From Planctomycetota bacterium (GTDB lineage Bacteria; Planctomycetota; UBA11346), in NCBI GenBank assembly GCA_016745075.1, contig JADGDD010000009.1, positions 62,001 to 126,000 on the forward strand: a stretch of DNA of 64,000 nucleotides, read 5' to 3'. Each line of letters opens with the position of its first letter. Position 1 is the first letter of the stretch. Shown piece after piece: positions 1-9,043 of the stretch. Below the pieces are notes generated by a model. That model did not search any database and had not been told where the DNA came from. It saw nothing but the letters and a program-made list of their open reading frames with translations. Both the position numbers and the translations under genes were made by a program.

Positions 1-566
1 TGAGCAGCAACGGTATCTACATAACCTTGTCCTTCAGCAGAGACATCAATAGCAGCAGGCGTACACAGAATCACAGTAAGCTTCAGTGCTAAACACTGCG
101 TAAGCACTGAATCGATTGCCATTGCCAAGTCTGCTTCAGGAGTAACTGGCCCAGTTCCTTTACGAACATCACAAGCGTCGTACAGACCAAGAGCAATAAT
201 GACACGACCTCCTGCCCCCTTATCAACCTTCCCTTTTTTCAAGTCTTTTGCTAGACTTTCTTGCAGAGAGATCCATGTCCCCTTCTTCTTTTTAATAATG
301 GTAAACTTAGATTTCTTTGATGAAAAATCGCTTTTGTATTCCTTCGCCAATACAGCTGCACATACAGAGAGAGATTCATCACCAATAAAAACGAGGTTCT
401 CTTTCTCTTGCAAGGGCCGTACTGCTGCTGCTGTTGCCACAGAAGACGTAAGCAGAAGCACTGCAACAAGAGTACACAAACGAGAAACTTGTAAGAAAAA
501 AGGTTGAGAAAAAGACTCTGTGATACAACACCAAGAATCAAACCGTTGAGACATAAGTAAAACCAT
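1..566 (-). CDS. Secreted SGNH/GDSL-like protein, partial (C-terminus beyond left edge)
   Basis: An open frame of 188 codons runs from ATG at 566 off the left edge without a stop. AAAGGAAAAG just upstream is a good ribosome binding site. Residues about 28-48 are hydrophobic and end in Ala-rich sequence, like a signal peptide after a rather long N-terminus; an internal start is possible. VFIGDES (about 59-65) resembles SGNH block I, and a beta-strand ending ALGLYD (about 122-129) resembles block III. The usual Ser after GD and the Asn before the final D are not in their normal places, so catalytic activity is doubtful. Family assignment is inference from these two motifs only. Confidence 0.6.
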   Translation of the reverse strand, partial: MVLLMSQRFDSWCCITESFSQPFFLQVSRLCTLVAVLLLTSSVATAAAVRPLQEKENLVFIGDESLSVCAAVLAKEYKSDFSSKKSKFTIIKKKKGTWISLQESLAKDLKKGKVDKGAGGRVIIALGLYDACDVRKGTGPVTPEADLAMAIDSVLTQCLALKLTVILCTPAAIDVSAEGQGYVDTVAA

Positions 567-598
567 ACTTTTCCTTTCAGAATTGATACTTTATTGCA

Positions 599-628
599 AT
601 AGTAAGAAGTACATCCTTCCACATGCAA
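599..628 (-). promoter_or_regulatory. Possible sigma-70 promoter for the left-edge gene
   Basis: On the minus strand, TTGCAT (628-623) and TACTAT (604-599) are separated by 18 bp, about 30 bases ahead of the start codon at 566. Each hexamer departs modestly from consensus. The rest of 567-716 holds nothing else I recognise. Confidence 0.35.
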
Positions 629-716
629 TAAAACAGTAATCCTTAGTATGGTTCTATTTGGAAAAAATCAAGACTGTTCACCCTATACTACTACAATAAG
701 GAGCTGACACACTCTT

Positions 717-2342
717 CTAAAACAAACTCGTTCGTCTGCCGATAACCGTTTCCGAATCATCCAGATATTTGGTCAGAACGGGCAGAAGTCCTTCTGCTGT
801 TGCTGTCTCATCACAAATAACCTCTTTGACACCTGCGTTAATGAGTTGGCCAACTTGCGATTGATAAGGACTACGGGCAATAATAAGTAACTCTGGATCA
901 TCTGCCAATAAACGTTCCGCAACCAAGGCTGAGGTATCAGCGATAGGAAAGGTCAAAATAACAGCTATAGGACGGCGGCCCAGTACAGGCATCCAATCTT
1001 CCATGTCTTCTATACGCCCAAAATGACACGTAACTTGTGGCGTGCTGTGCCACGGGGCAAGCAAACGTTGATTGCGGTCTACTAAGAAGAGATCTTCACC
1101 ACGCTCTTGTAAAACTTGCACCACCGTATTACCGACTGGACCAAGACCTGCCACTAAAATAGTACGTCCTTCTTTCGGAATAGATTCAATACTACTTTTA
1201 GGTAAGAAATGAACACTGACATGAATCATCACAGGGGTCAGCAACAAGCTTAAACAAGCCACTGCTACAATCAGCTTATAAATATCATCACCTAAAGAAC
1301 CAGAGCTATAAGCCGTTTGCGCCAGCACAAAACTAAACTCACCGATTTGCCCAACCATTAAACCACAACCAATAGCACTTCTCGTTGCCATACCCGTCAC
1401 TCGGAAGGCAAAACCTGCTATCATCGCTTTAATCAAGACAGAGACGAATAGAGCCACCACAACCATCAAAGCATGATCCCAGACATAGCCGATATCAAAC
1501 TGCATACCAATAGAGGTGAAAAAGATGATTGCCATAAGTCCCTGCAAAGGACGGGTGCTGGTTTCAATAACGTGCCGGTGCTCATCACCACCAAGGGCCA
1601 AGCCTGCGCAGAAAGCCCCCACAGCAGCGCCTAACCCAGCATGTTCCGTGAAATAGGCCGTTCCCAGCGCTATACAAACCGACAAAGCCACTTCAATTTC
1701 TGGTAATTGCGCAGCATGAACACGAGCAATAAGGCGATTCGCAAGAGCGCTACGAAAGACATAGGTACCCAAGAGTAATAAGGCCATACCAAGCACCATC
1801 GCCCATGGGCTAGCAGTGTGACCAGCATCTGATTGCATCGGCAAAAACAGTGTGACCAAAAGGACCAATGGCGCTAAGGAAAAGTCCTGCGCCAATAACA
1901 AACCAAGTACGGTTTGTCCTTCTTGCTTATTACGTAAGTGTTGCTCATCCAAAGCACGCAACACCATCAAGGTGGAAGATAATGCCAAACAACAGGCAAT
2001 GGCAAAAGCACTTGGCATATCGTCTACCAAGAAGCGCAACAGCACCATACCAAATAGAATCGTTAACCCTAACTGAGCACAGGCCACAATAAGGACGCGT
2101 CGCAAATGTTTGCGCATTTGCGGTAAATCTAATTCAAGCCCAAGTGAAAAGAGCAACAAACAAGCACCAATCTCAGCAAAAGTCGCTAAATCCGTACTAT
2201 TCACTAAACTAAAACTGCCTGCAACCCCACCCGCAAAAATATAGGCCACCAAGGCACTGCCACCAAAACGGCGCATGACCAAGACCACCGGCACCCCAAC
2301 GAGTAGGATCAGCAAAAAATCAAAAAGAATGGTATGTGCCAT
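717..2342 (-). CDS. KefB/KefC-type cation:proton antiporter with TrkA-N domain
   Basis: A 541-residue protein of the CPA2 family, expected to exchange K+ or Na+ for H+ across the inner membrane. The first ~380 residues are strongly hydrophobic with about 12-13 membrane segments (Na+/H+ exchanger domain). A cytoplasmic Rossmann TrkA-N domain follows from about 390, with the nucleotide-binding glycine pattern AGLGPVGN and an acidic residue at the end of the second strand (LVDRN). It starts 42 bases after the ArsS gene on the same strand with no terminator between, so cotranscription is likely. KefB-like proteins often respond to thiol adducts or redox state, but the substrate here cannot be read from sequence. 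Confidence 0.88.
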   Translation of the reverse strand: MAHTILFDFLLILLVGVPVVLVMRRFGGSALVAYIFAGGVAGSFSLVNSTDLATFAEIGACLLLFSLGLELDLPQMRKHLRRVLIVACAQLGLTILFGMVLLRFLVDDMPSAFAIACCLALSSTLMVLRALDEQHLRNKQEGQTVLGLLLAQDFSLAPLVLLVTLFLPMQSDAGHTASPWAMVLGMALLLLGTYVFRSALANRLIARVHAAQLPEIEVALSVCIALGTAYFTEHAGLGAAVGAFCAGLALGGDEHRHVIETSTRPLQGLMAIIFFTSIGMQFDIGYVWDHALMVVVALFVSVLIKAMIAGFAFRVTGMATRSAIGCGLMVGQIGEFSFVLAQTAYSSGSLGDDIYKLIVAVACLSLLLTPVMIHVSVHFLPKSSIESIPKEGRTILVAGLGPVGNTVVQVLQERGEDLFLVDRNQRLLAPWHSTPQVTCHFGRIEDMEDWMPVLGRRPIAVILTFPIADTSALVAERLLADDPELLIIARSPYQSQVGQLINAGVKEVICDETATAEGLLPVLTKYLDDSETVIGRRTSLF

Positions 2343-2384
2343 AAGGGTTATGTACTATACAATAGCAGACAGCTGCAAGCAAGC

Positions 2385-3407
2385 CTAGGAAGTTGCACCA
2401 CCACAGCTGGAGCCCTGACCAGCTGTACAGCCAAGGCAATGGTTCGCTACTGCAATGGGTCTGCCTGCCAGAAGCTCTTTTTGGTACTCAAAGACCGTGC
2501 GAGAAGATTCTGGAATCACTGGAATTTCGAGCATTTGGTTGAAGTCACAATCATAAAGGCGACCATCCCAAGAAATGGATAAGGTATTACGACACATGAG
2601 ACCGGCTGCTGCCGCTGGGTTAAATGCCGCAGAAAGCTTGGCCATATAAGAGTCATAATTATCGCTCTGAATTAAATATTCAAGAAAACGGCTGACTGGC
2701 ATATTGGTCAGTTCAATAAGATTATTGAAAACAATGCCGTAGCGATCTGCGAGCAAGGCCTTAAAACGCGTTTCAGCAGAGCTTTGTGGCGGTGGTAAAA
2801 AAGCACCAGACGGGTTTGACATTAATGTCAGTTGCAAGCCCGTTTCATCTGTACCGTAGCCAAGTGCATTTAAACGACGCAAACCCTCAATACTTTTATC
2901 AAATACACCATCACCGCGTTGAGCATCAGTTTGTTTTTCATTCACTGCTGGTAAGGAAGCGACAACATGTACTTTTTGATCGGCAAGAAACTGGGCAAGG
3001 TCAGATTGGCTTTTAAGTAATAAGACACTGAGGTTGCAACGGTCAATAATTTCTGGCACCCCCAATAAGCGTAATTCCAAAACAAAGTTACGAAAATGTG
3101 GGTTCAGCTCTGGAGCACCGCCGGTAAGATCAACAATAGACGGCTGCACTTCTTTAATCACCTCAAGGCAAGCCTCGAAGGTTATCCAGTTCATATTTTC
3201 ATCGGTTTTATCTGGCCCTGCATCCACATGACAATGCTTACAGACCTGATTACACAGTTTACCAACATTTATCTGCACAATATCTGTAGTCCCAGCATGC
3301 AAAATCTCCACACCGCTGTGTTCAAGGTGCGCAACAAAACTTGGCACGGTACTATTCTGTAATGTGTCTAACTGCTCCGCAGGAGATAAACGTTGGCTAA
3401 CTGGCAT
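2385..3407 (-). CDS. arsS: ArsS-like radical SAM protein (arsenosugar biosynthesis family)
   Basis: About 340 residues. The radical-SAM triad is CNQVCKHC near residue 50, binding the 4Fe-4S cluster that cleaves SAM. The C-terminal half matches the Cys-rich domain of ArsS (TIGR04167-type), ending CLGCTAGQGSSCGG; some relatives carry selenocysteine in this tail, whereas this one has cysteine. ArsS in Synechocystis makes the ribosyl-arsenic precursor of arsenosugars. ATG at 3407 is preferred over 3413 because GAAAGG then sits seven bases upstream. The AhpD-like partner lies immediately upstream and an antiporter downstream. No arsenic methyltransferase (ArsM) is in the window, so the pathway is an inference from the family. 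Confidence 0.85.
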   Translation of the reverse strand: MPVSQRLSPAEQLDTLQNSTVPSFVAHLEHSGVEILHAGTTDIVQINVGKLCNQVCKHCHVDAGPDKTDENMNWITFEACLEVIKEVQPSIVDLTGGAPELNPHFRNFVLELRLLGVPEIIDRCNLSVLLLKSQSDLAQFLADQKVHVVASLPAVNEKQTDAQRGDGVFDKSIEGLRRLNALGYGTDETGLQLTLMSNPSGAFLPPPQSSAETRFKALLADRYGIVFNNLIELTNMPVSRFLEYLIQSDNYDSYMAKLSAAFNPAAAAGLMCRNTLSISWDGRLYDCDFNQMLEIPVIPESSRTVFEYQKELLAGRPIAVANHCLGCTAGQGSSCGGATS

Positions 3408-3422
3408 AATCATACCTTTCTT

Positions 3423-3752
3423 TTACATCGACATTTTTTCGGCTTGTTTACGCATTTGCACAGCATGAACGAGAGTAGACCCACCACTAATGGCCGCTGC
3501 AACTTGGACTGATTCCATCATTTCACCTGGAGAAGAACCGCTTTCGAGACAAGCGCTGGTATAAGCATCTATACAGTAGGGACATTGCTTGGTATGAGCG
3601 ACTGCCAGTGCTATCAAGTTTTTTTCTCGTTTACTCAGTTCACCGTCTTTAAAAACAGTTCCATACCACTCAAAAAATGCTTTGCCGGATTCTGGCGCAT
3701 CCTCTGCAATAGATCCAAATGCACCTAAGTCTTGTGACTCATAGTAGTTCAT
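3423..3752 (-). CDS. AhpD-like (carboxymuconolactone decarboxylase fold) protein paired with ArsS
   Basis: A 109-residue all-helical protein of the AhpD/CMD family with a CPYC redox pair at about residues 57-60, followed by IDAYT. The family is best known for peroxidase-type disulfide chemistry. A specific subgroup (TIGR04169-type) is habitually encoded next to ArsS, and both the sequence style and the position fit it. AAGGGA lies eight bases before the ATG. It is the first gene of a minus-strand unit leading into arsS and probably the antiporter. The true substrate is unknown. Confidence 0.82.
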   Translation of the reverse strand: MNYYESQDLGAFGSIAEDAPESGKAFFEWYGTVFKDGELSKREKNLIALAVAHTKQCPYCIDAYTSACLESGSSPGEMMESVQVAAAISGGSTLVHAVQMRKQAEKMSM

Positions 3753-3969
3753 AGAAACAATCCCTTCTTTCTGATCTGTTGTGTCTTTGCTTGATTAGCA
3801 CCCAAAAACAGAACATGCATCGCTTGCACTGGCTCAGTGTCTTACACACTGTTATCCTTCACAATTCAACTACGATGCGCATGCCGCTCTGTTTGCCGCC
3901 AACATGAAGTCGGCAGTCTCGTACCCTCTTTACAGACGCAAGTAGTAGCAAAACTCAAGAAAGGGAATA

Positions 3970-4737
3970 ATGCAGTTTGATGGTTTAGTCGCAATTATTC
4001 CGGCGTGGAACGAGGAAGAAAGTATTGGTCCTGTTGTAGAAGGCTTAGTAAGTGCAGGCGTTCCACATATTATTGTTGCCGACAACAATAGTACCGACAA
4101 CACCGCTGCCGTAGCAACTGCTGCCGGTGCTCAGGTTATTCATGCGCAACAAAGAGGCTATGGCTCCGCCTGTCTTGCCGCCCTTGCCCACGTACCAGAA
4201 CATTGCACAGCCGTGGTATTTTGTGATGGTGACGGTGCTGATGATATACGTAGTCTTTCCGACCTTACCCTGCCTATCCTCAACAATCAATACGATCTCC
4301 TTATTGGCAGTCGTTTGCGAGGAAGCTATGACAAAGGTGCTATGACCCCACCACAATTGTTTGGCAATAAACTTGCTGCCTGGTTGATGCGACTCTTATA
4401 TAAAGTTCCCGCCAGCGACCTTGGCCCTTTTCGATGCGTCAGCACCGCTGCCCTAAAAAAGCTAGAGATGAGCGATCCTGCTTTTGGCTGGACTGCAGAA
4501 ATGCAAGTAAAAGCGTTTCGCCTTGGCCTGCGCACCGCAGAGATCCCCGTCCATGGACTCAATCGCCTTGCTGGTGAAAGTAAAATATCAGGAAAACTAC
4601 TCCCTGTTTTTAAGGCTGGCTGGGCTATCATCAGTACAATTATTAAATATCACCGAGCACGTCTGCCACAACAGCAAACAGGCAACGCACAATTAACCGT
4701 TTTACCCACATCATTGAAAGCACCACAGAACACATGA
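3970..4737 (+). CDS. Family 2 glycosyltransferase (DPM1-like)
   Basis: A 255-residue cytoplasmic GT-A enzyme. VAIIPAWNEE at the N-terminus, ADNNSTDNT at the nucleotide-sugar site and DGDGAD (metal-binding acidic motif) near residue 87 are typical of GT2 enzymes related to dolichol-phosphate mannose synthase and UndP-sugar synthases. No membrane anchor is evident. GAAAGGGAATA before the ATG is a strong RBS. Its stop overlaps the ATG of the next gene (ATGA), so the two are translationally coupled. A plausible role is making a polyprenyl-phosphate sugar used by the GT-C-like half of its neighbour; that link is inference. Confidence 0.85.
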   Translation: MQFDGLVAIIPAWNEEESIGPVVEGLVSAGVPHIIVADNNSTDNTAAVATAAGAQVIHAQQRGYGSACLAALAHVPEHCTAVVFCDGDGADDIRSLSDLTLPILNNQYDLLIGSRLRGSYDKGAMTPPQLFGNKLAAWLMRLLYKVPASDLGPFRCVSTAALKKLEMSDPAFGWTAEMQVKAFRLGLRTAEIPVHGLNRLAGESKISGKLLPVFKAGWAIISTIIKYHRARLPQQQTGNAQLTVLPTSLKAPQNT

Positions 4738-7610
4738 CTCCACTTGATTACACTGGTTATGCCTTCGCCATTTTATATGGCCTGTCCATGATAGCCTTGT
4801 CTACCTATGGCTTACATGGCCTATGGTTACTACGCTATTTCCGCAAACACCGTGCTGCTGCCGCAGCCCAAGAAGAGCTGGAATGTAATACCGCATTACC
4901 ACCAGAAGCGGATTTACCCAAAGTATTAATTCAACTACCTGTCTTTAATGAACGTGATGTTGTCCATCGTATTTGTCAGGCCATGGTCGCTTTGGAATGG
5001 CCACGCCATTTACTAGAAATACAATTACTTGATGACAGCACTGATGATAGTGTTGAAATTGGTAAAAGCTGTATTGCAGAACTCATCACGCAAGGTTTGA
5101 ACGCCAAACATCTACACCGTACCAATCGTGTTGGCTTTAAAGCTGGTGCACTGGAAGAAGGCATGGCAACCTCAGACGCTGAATATGTTGCTATCTTTGA
5201 CGCTGATTTTATTCCCGCCCCAGATTTTTTAACGCGCGCCATTAAACCATTTTTTGCTGATGAAAACCTTGCTCTTGTTCAAGGCCGTTGGGAGCACACC
5301 AACCGCGAGCAAAATATGCTTACCCGTTGCCAAGCTATTGGCATTGATGGTCACTTTGCTATTGAGCAGGGTGCACGCGCGTGGTCTGGCTTACCAATGA
5401 ATTTTAACGGCACTTGTGGCCTGTGGCGCAGACGCGCCATAGAAGACGCTGGCGGTTGGGAACACGAAACACTCACTGAAGATTTAGATTTAAGTTACCG
5501 CGCTCAATTAAAAGGGTGGTCGTGTACCTACCGTCTTGGTCTAGCTGTACCTGGTGAATTACCCGCAAATATTGCCGCATGGCGTAGTCAGCAATTTCGC
5601 TGGGCAAAAGGTAGCATGCAAACTGCCAAGAAATTATTACCTCGTGTTTGGCGCTCAACATGGAAAACACACCATAAAATTGCAGCAACATTGCACTTAA
5701 CACATTACGCGGTCCACCCACTGATGCTGGTCAGTCTTATTGTTGCTCCTATCGCCCTCTGGTTATCTCCAGCTATTCCACACAGTTTATTATTCTTTGG
5801 CCTCCTTGCTTTTATTGTTGGCGTGGTCTCACCTATTGCCACTTATGCCAGCAGCCAATGCGTATTACGCGGTAAAGATGCCATGAAATACATGCGCCAT
5901 CTTCCTGCACTTGCAAGTATTGGAACCGGCATCGCTATTTCTAATGCGAGGGCGGTATGGGAAGCATGGGCTGGTATTGAATCGCCGTTTGTCCGTACTC
6001 CCAAACAAGGTGACAGTGCTGGCTCCTACAAAGCAGCTTCCAATATGGGCATTGCCGAATTACTCTGTTCTCTCTGGGCAGTTGTCGGTATTAGTCTAAG
6101 CCTATCTGGTGGTAGACCGTGGCTGACGCCACTCTTACTTATTTATTGCAGTGGTTTTTTATGGGTTTCTCTTTTAAGTATACGTTTCTGGTTCAGCGCA
6201 AACCCAGCGCAAACCAAAGCCTCTTGGCGCATAGACCTGCCGCTTATTACCTGCGCCTTACTCAGCATTGCAACCTACTCTTTTTTATCGCGCAGTAGCT
6301 TCTGGGTTGATTCGGCTTGGTCTTGGTTTACAGCAGGGATAAGTCTTTCTGCCCTATATCTCTTTTCTTCATGGTTCATTAATAAAAACACTGGGTCACG
6401 CCGCAGCTTATTTATTATTCTGGTTGCCGCTGTCCTCTTCCGCTGCTTTGCTTTTACGATTCCCGTTTCTAACGACCTCAATCGTTATGTGGTTGAAGGT
6501 GTACAAGCGGCTTACTCTCAAAATCCATACAGTGTTGCCCCTCTTGCCGAGAGCACCCATGCTTTAATGAGTAACCAAGGTGTTTACGACACCCTGCAAA
6601 ATGTGAACCATCCCAGTTGGACTGCCATCTACCCGCCATTAATGATTGCTGCAGAAATGTTTATTACCCATATAAACAATAGCGTTTCATTCATGAATCT
6701 TGCCAGCGCCCTTGCCGAACTGGCAGCAATGGGTTTTATTTTAGCCATACTCATTAGCCGCAATTTACCACCAACACTTATCCTCTTAGCTGCATGGAAT
6801 CCGATTGGTCCACTGTGGCTTACCGGTGAAGGCCACAACGATAGCTTTATGCTAGCTGCTCTTGCTGCGGGTTGTTGGATGTGGGAACGCAAAGGCCATA
6901 TGTCGAGTTTGATAACATTAACGGCTGCTGCCTTATTCAAACCATTCGCTGGCATTGCTCTCATTGCTCGCTTCTTTGATGTCCGACTACGCGCCTTTCT
7001 TTGGCCAACACTTTTTGCCATCTGCTGCTATCTGCCTTTTAGCTCCGCTGGTGCAGAACTCTTCAGCAGCCTTGGACGTTTTGGCGCAGACAAACATTAC
7101 CACGGGGCATTCTATAATATTGCCAGTGAAGCTGCACGGCTGTTTGGTCTTGATGGCACCACCGTCTTTTCTGCCCTGCCATACATGCTTGGTGTTATCG
7201 TCCTAGCTGGCTGTGGCCTGCTGATCTATCGTGACCGTAAAGGCATTGCCTATCATGGCGCTGGTGACCACCTCGCCTTAACCGGGAAATTATTTATTTT
7301 TGTCTTTTTATGTCTGCCAACGTTATACCCGTGGTATATGAGCGCCCTTTTACTCTTCATCCCTTTTCTGCGTCACAGCAAAGGCCTTATCCTGTGGACG
7401 GCAATGACACCAGTGTTTTACCTACATGGTCTTGCTATAGATAAAGCCATTGCCGCCAGTGGCGACCCAACGGCATGGGCTGAATCTATTCCTGTCAGTA
7501 TTATCGCACACCTCCCTGCGGTATTATTCTTCTCATGGGATATGTTCACTCGTTCTCGCCCATGGCAGTTGCAACTTTCACAGTCAACAACATCACTTGA
7601 TGCAGCATAA
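4734..7610 (+). CDS. Bifunctional membrane glycosyltransferase: cellulose-synthase-like GT2 fused to GT-C-like domain
   Basis: A 958-residue protein. After an N-terminal membrane helix, residues 62-300 form a processive-type GT2 domain with every signature: DD at 100-101, DADF at 156-159, TED at 248-250 and QQFRW at 286-290. Membrane helices follow. The second half (about 550-958) is polytopic and starts with SNDLNRYVVEG (579-589), then NHPSWTAIYPP (625-635), both characteristic of lipid-linked-sugar-using mannosyltransferases of the MptB/GT87 type. It overlaps the upstream GT2 gene by four bases. The combination suggests synthesis plus decoration or transfer of a surface glycan. The sugar is unknown. 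Confidence 0.82.
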   Translation: MTPLDYTGYAFAILYGLSMIALSTYGLHGLWLLRYFRKHRAAAAAQEELECNTALPPEADLPKVLIQLPVFNERDVVHRICQAMVALEWPRHLLEIQLLDDSTDDSVEIGKSCIAELITQGLNAKHLHRTNRVGFKAGALEEGMATSDAEYVAIFDADFIPAPDFLTRAIKPFFADENLALVQGRWEHTNREQNMLTRCQAIGIDGHFAIEQGARAWSGLPMNFNGTCGLWRRRAIEDAGGWEHETLTEDLDLSYRAQLKGWSCTYRLGLAVPGELPANIAAWRSQQFRWAKGSMQTAKKLLPRVWRSTWKTHHKIAATLHLTHYAVHPLMLVSLIVAPIALWLSPAIPHSLLFFGLLAFIVGVVSPIATYASSQCVLRGKDAMKYMRHLPALASIGTGIAISNARAVWEAWAGIESPFVRTPKQGDSAGSYKAASNMGIAELLCSLWAVVGISLSLSGGRPWLTPLLLIYCSGFLWVSLLSIRFWFSANPAQTKASWRIDLPLITCALLSIATYSFLSRSSFWVDSAWSWFTAGISLSALYLFSSWFINKNTGSRRSLFIILVAAVLFRCFAFTIPVSNDLNRYVVEGVQAAYSQNPYSVAPLAESTHALMSNQGVYDTLQNVNHPSWTAIYPPLMIAAEMFITHINNSVSFMNLASALAELAAMGFILAILISRNLPPTLILLAAWNPIGPLWLTGEGHNDSFMLAALAAGCWMWERKGHMSSLITLTAAALFKPFAGIALIARFFDVRLRAFLWPTLFAICCYLPFSSAGAELFSSLGRFGADKHYHGAFYNIASEAARLFGLDGTTVFSALPYMLGVIVLAGCGLLIYRDRKGIAYHGAGDHLALTGKLFIFVFLCLPTLYPWYMSALLLFIPFLRHSKGLILWTAMTPVFYLHGLAIDKAIAASGDPTAWAESIPVSIIAHLPAVLFFSWDMFTRSRPWQLQLSQSTTSLDAA

Positions 7611-7693
7611 AAGGGAACGACACTCCTATTGAATGAAACAGGGGCACACCTCTGCTCATAATGGTACAGCCCCCCCTCACTGGAATCGACATC

Positions 7694-9043
7694 ATGCTCT
7701 CTGTTATTACCCCAGACAATTCAAGTCTTCAAAGTGTACTTGGCTCCTCCCAAGAACGTCTCAATTATATTATTACTGAAGCCGATAAAAACGCTCGCCC
7801 TTTTTATAAAAAACTTTTGGGCGAAGATCTCGGTATTAACGATGTCCTCGAACGTATTTTTTCTGACGTTGAAGAACGCGGCGATGAAGCCGTACGCCAC
7901 TGGAGCACGCTGTTTGATGGCGGCTGCGCAGATAATTTAGTGGTTGGCCCAAATGAGATGGCGCAAGCATGGGAAACGTGTACCCCTGAATTACAAGAAG
8001 CACTGACACTTGCCGTAACAAATGTTCGCGCCTATCAGGAAAAACTCTTACCAAGTGATTTTGGAACAGACCTCGCCAGCAGCCTTGGTGCACGCTGGCT
8101 GCCTGTCGATCGCGTTGGTGCCTACGTGCCTGGCGGTATGGGCGGCACGCTGCCACTCTGTTCAACCGTTATTATGAATTTGGTTCCAGCCGCTGTTGCT
8201 GGTGTACAAGAACTCTCACTGACCACACCATCGCGTAAAGATGGCAGCGTTGCCCCCGAAATACTTGCGGCCTGCCACGCTGCCGGCATTAACACCGTCT
8301 ATAAATCTGGCGGCATGCAGGCTATTGCTGCACTTTCCATTGGCACAGAAAGCCTACCCGCCGTTGATAGCATTGTTGGTCCGGGAAATATTTTTGTGAC
8401 ACTTGCAAAGAAATATGCTTATGGTCGCGTAGACCTCGACATGCTTGCCGGACCGTCAGAAATACTTGTAATCGCTGATGATAGCGTTGATCCACAATGG
8501 ATTGCCGCAGATTTATTATCTCAGGCGGAACATGACAAACTCGCCATGAGCATCTTACTTGCTATCACACCTGGTGTTGCCGAAGCAGTACTGGACGCCT
8601 GTCATGAACAATTAGCCCAACTGCCAGATGAACGCCGCGAAGTAGCGCAAGCAAGTCTAGAGCAATTCGGCTGTTTTGTTGACTGCCCAGATGCAGCAAG
8701 CGCCATTGCTATTGCCAATAAATTTGCACCGGAGCATTTAGAAGTGCTGACCAATAACCCAAAAGAACTTATTCCACAATTGCGCCACGCTGGTGCCATT
8801 TTTGTTGGCCCCTATAGCCCAGAGCCTATTGGTGATTACATTGCAGGCCCAAGCCACACCTTACCCACCTGTGGTTCTGCCCGTATGTGGAGCGGCATTG
8901 GCGCAGACATTTTCTTACGGCGTACATCTATCATCAATTACAACAAAGACGATTTTGATGCTGTTGCCAAACAAGCCGTTACCCTTGCTCGCGCAGAAGG
9001 CTTAGAAGCACATGCCCGTTCCATAGAACAGCGAATGAAATGA
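7694..9043 (+). CDS. hisD: Histidinol dehydrogenase
   Basis: About 449 residues. It oxidises histidinol to histidine in two NAD-dependent steps, the last steps of histidine biosynthesis. Family signatures present include the GGMGG-type glycine loop, VGPGN, LAGPSEILV, the zinc-ligand stretch QAEHDK and DYIAGPSHTLPT. The frame is open from ATG 7661, but 7694 gives the usual family length; neither start has a strong RBS, so the start is uncertain. The stop overlaps the nth start (ATGA). No other his gene is in the window, so the pathway is dispersed in this genome. Confidence 0.93.
   Translation: MLSVITPDNSSLQSVLGSSQERLNYIITEADKNARPFYKKLLGEDLGINDVLERIFSDVEERGDEAVRHWSTLFDGGCADNLVVGPNEMAQAWETCTPELQEALTLAVTNVRAYQEKLLPSDFGTDLASSLGARWLPVDRVGAYVPGGMGGTLPLCSTVIMNLVPAAVAGVQELSLTTPSRKDGSVAPEILAACHAAGINTVYKSGGMQAIAALSIGTESLPAVDSIVGPGNIFVTLAKKYAYGRVDLDMLAGPSEILVIADDSVDPQWIAADLLSQAEHDKLAMSILLAITPGVAEAVLDACHEQLAQLPDERREVAQASLEQFGCFVDCPDAASAIAIANKFAPEHLEVLTNNPKELIPQLRHAGAIFVGPYSPEPIGDYIAGPSHTLPTCGSARMWSGIGADIFLRRTSIINYNKDDFDAVAKQAVTLARAEGLEAHARSIEQRMK

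Noticed and set aside
199-507. Plus-strand frame of 102 codons opposite the left-edge gene
   Set aside because: The minus-strand frame has a good RBS, a signal peptide and SGNH-like motifs, whereas this one reads through its complement with low-complexity Ser/Thr/Arg content.
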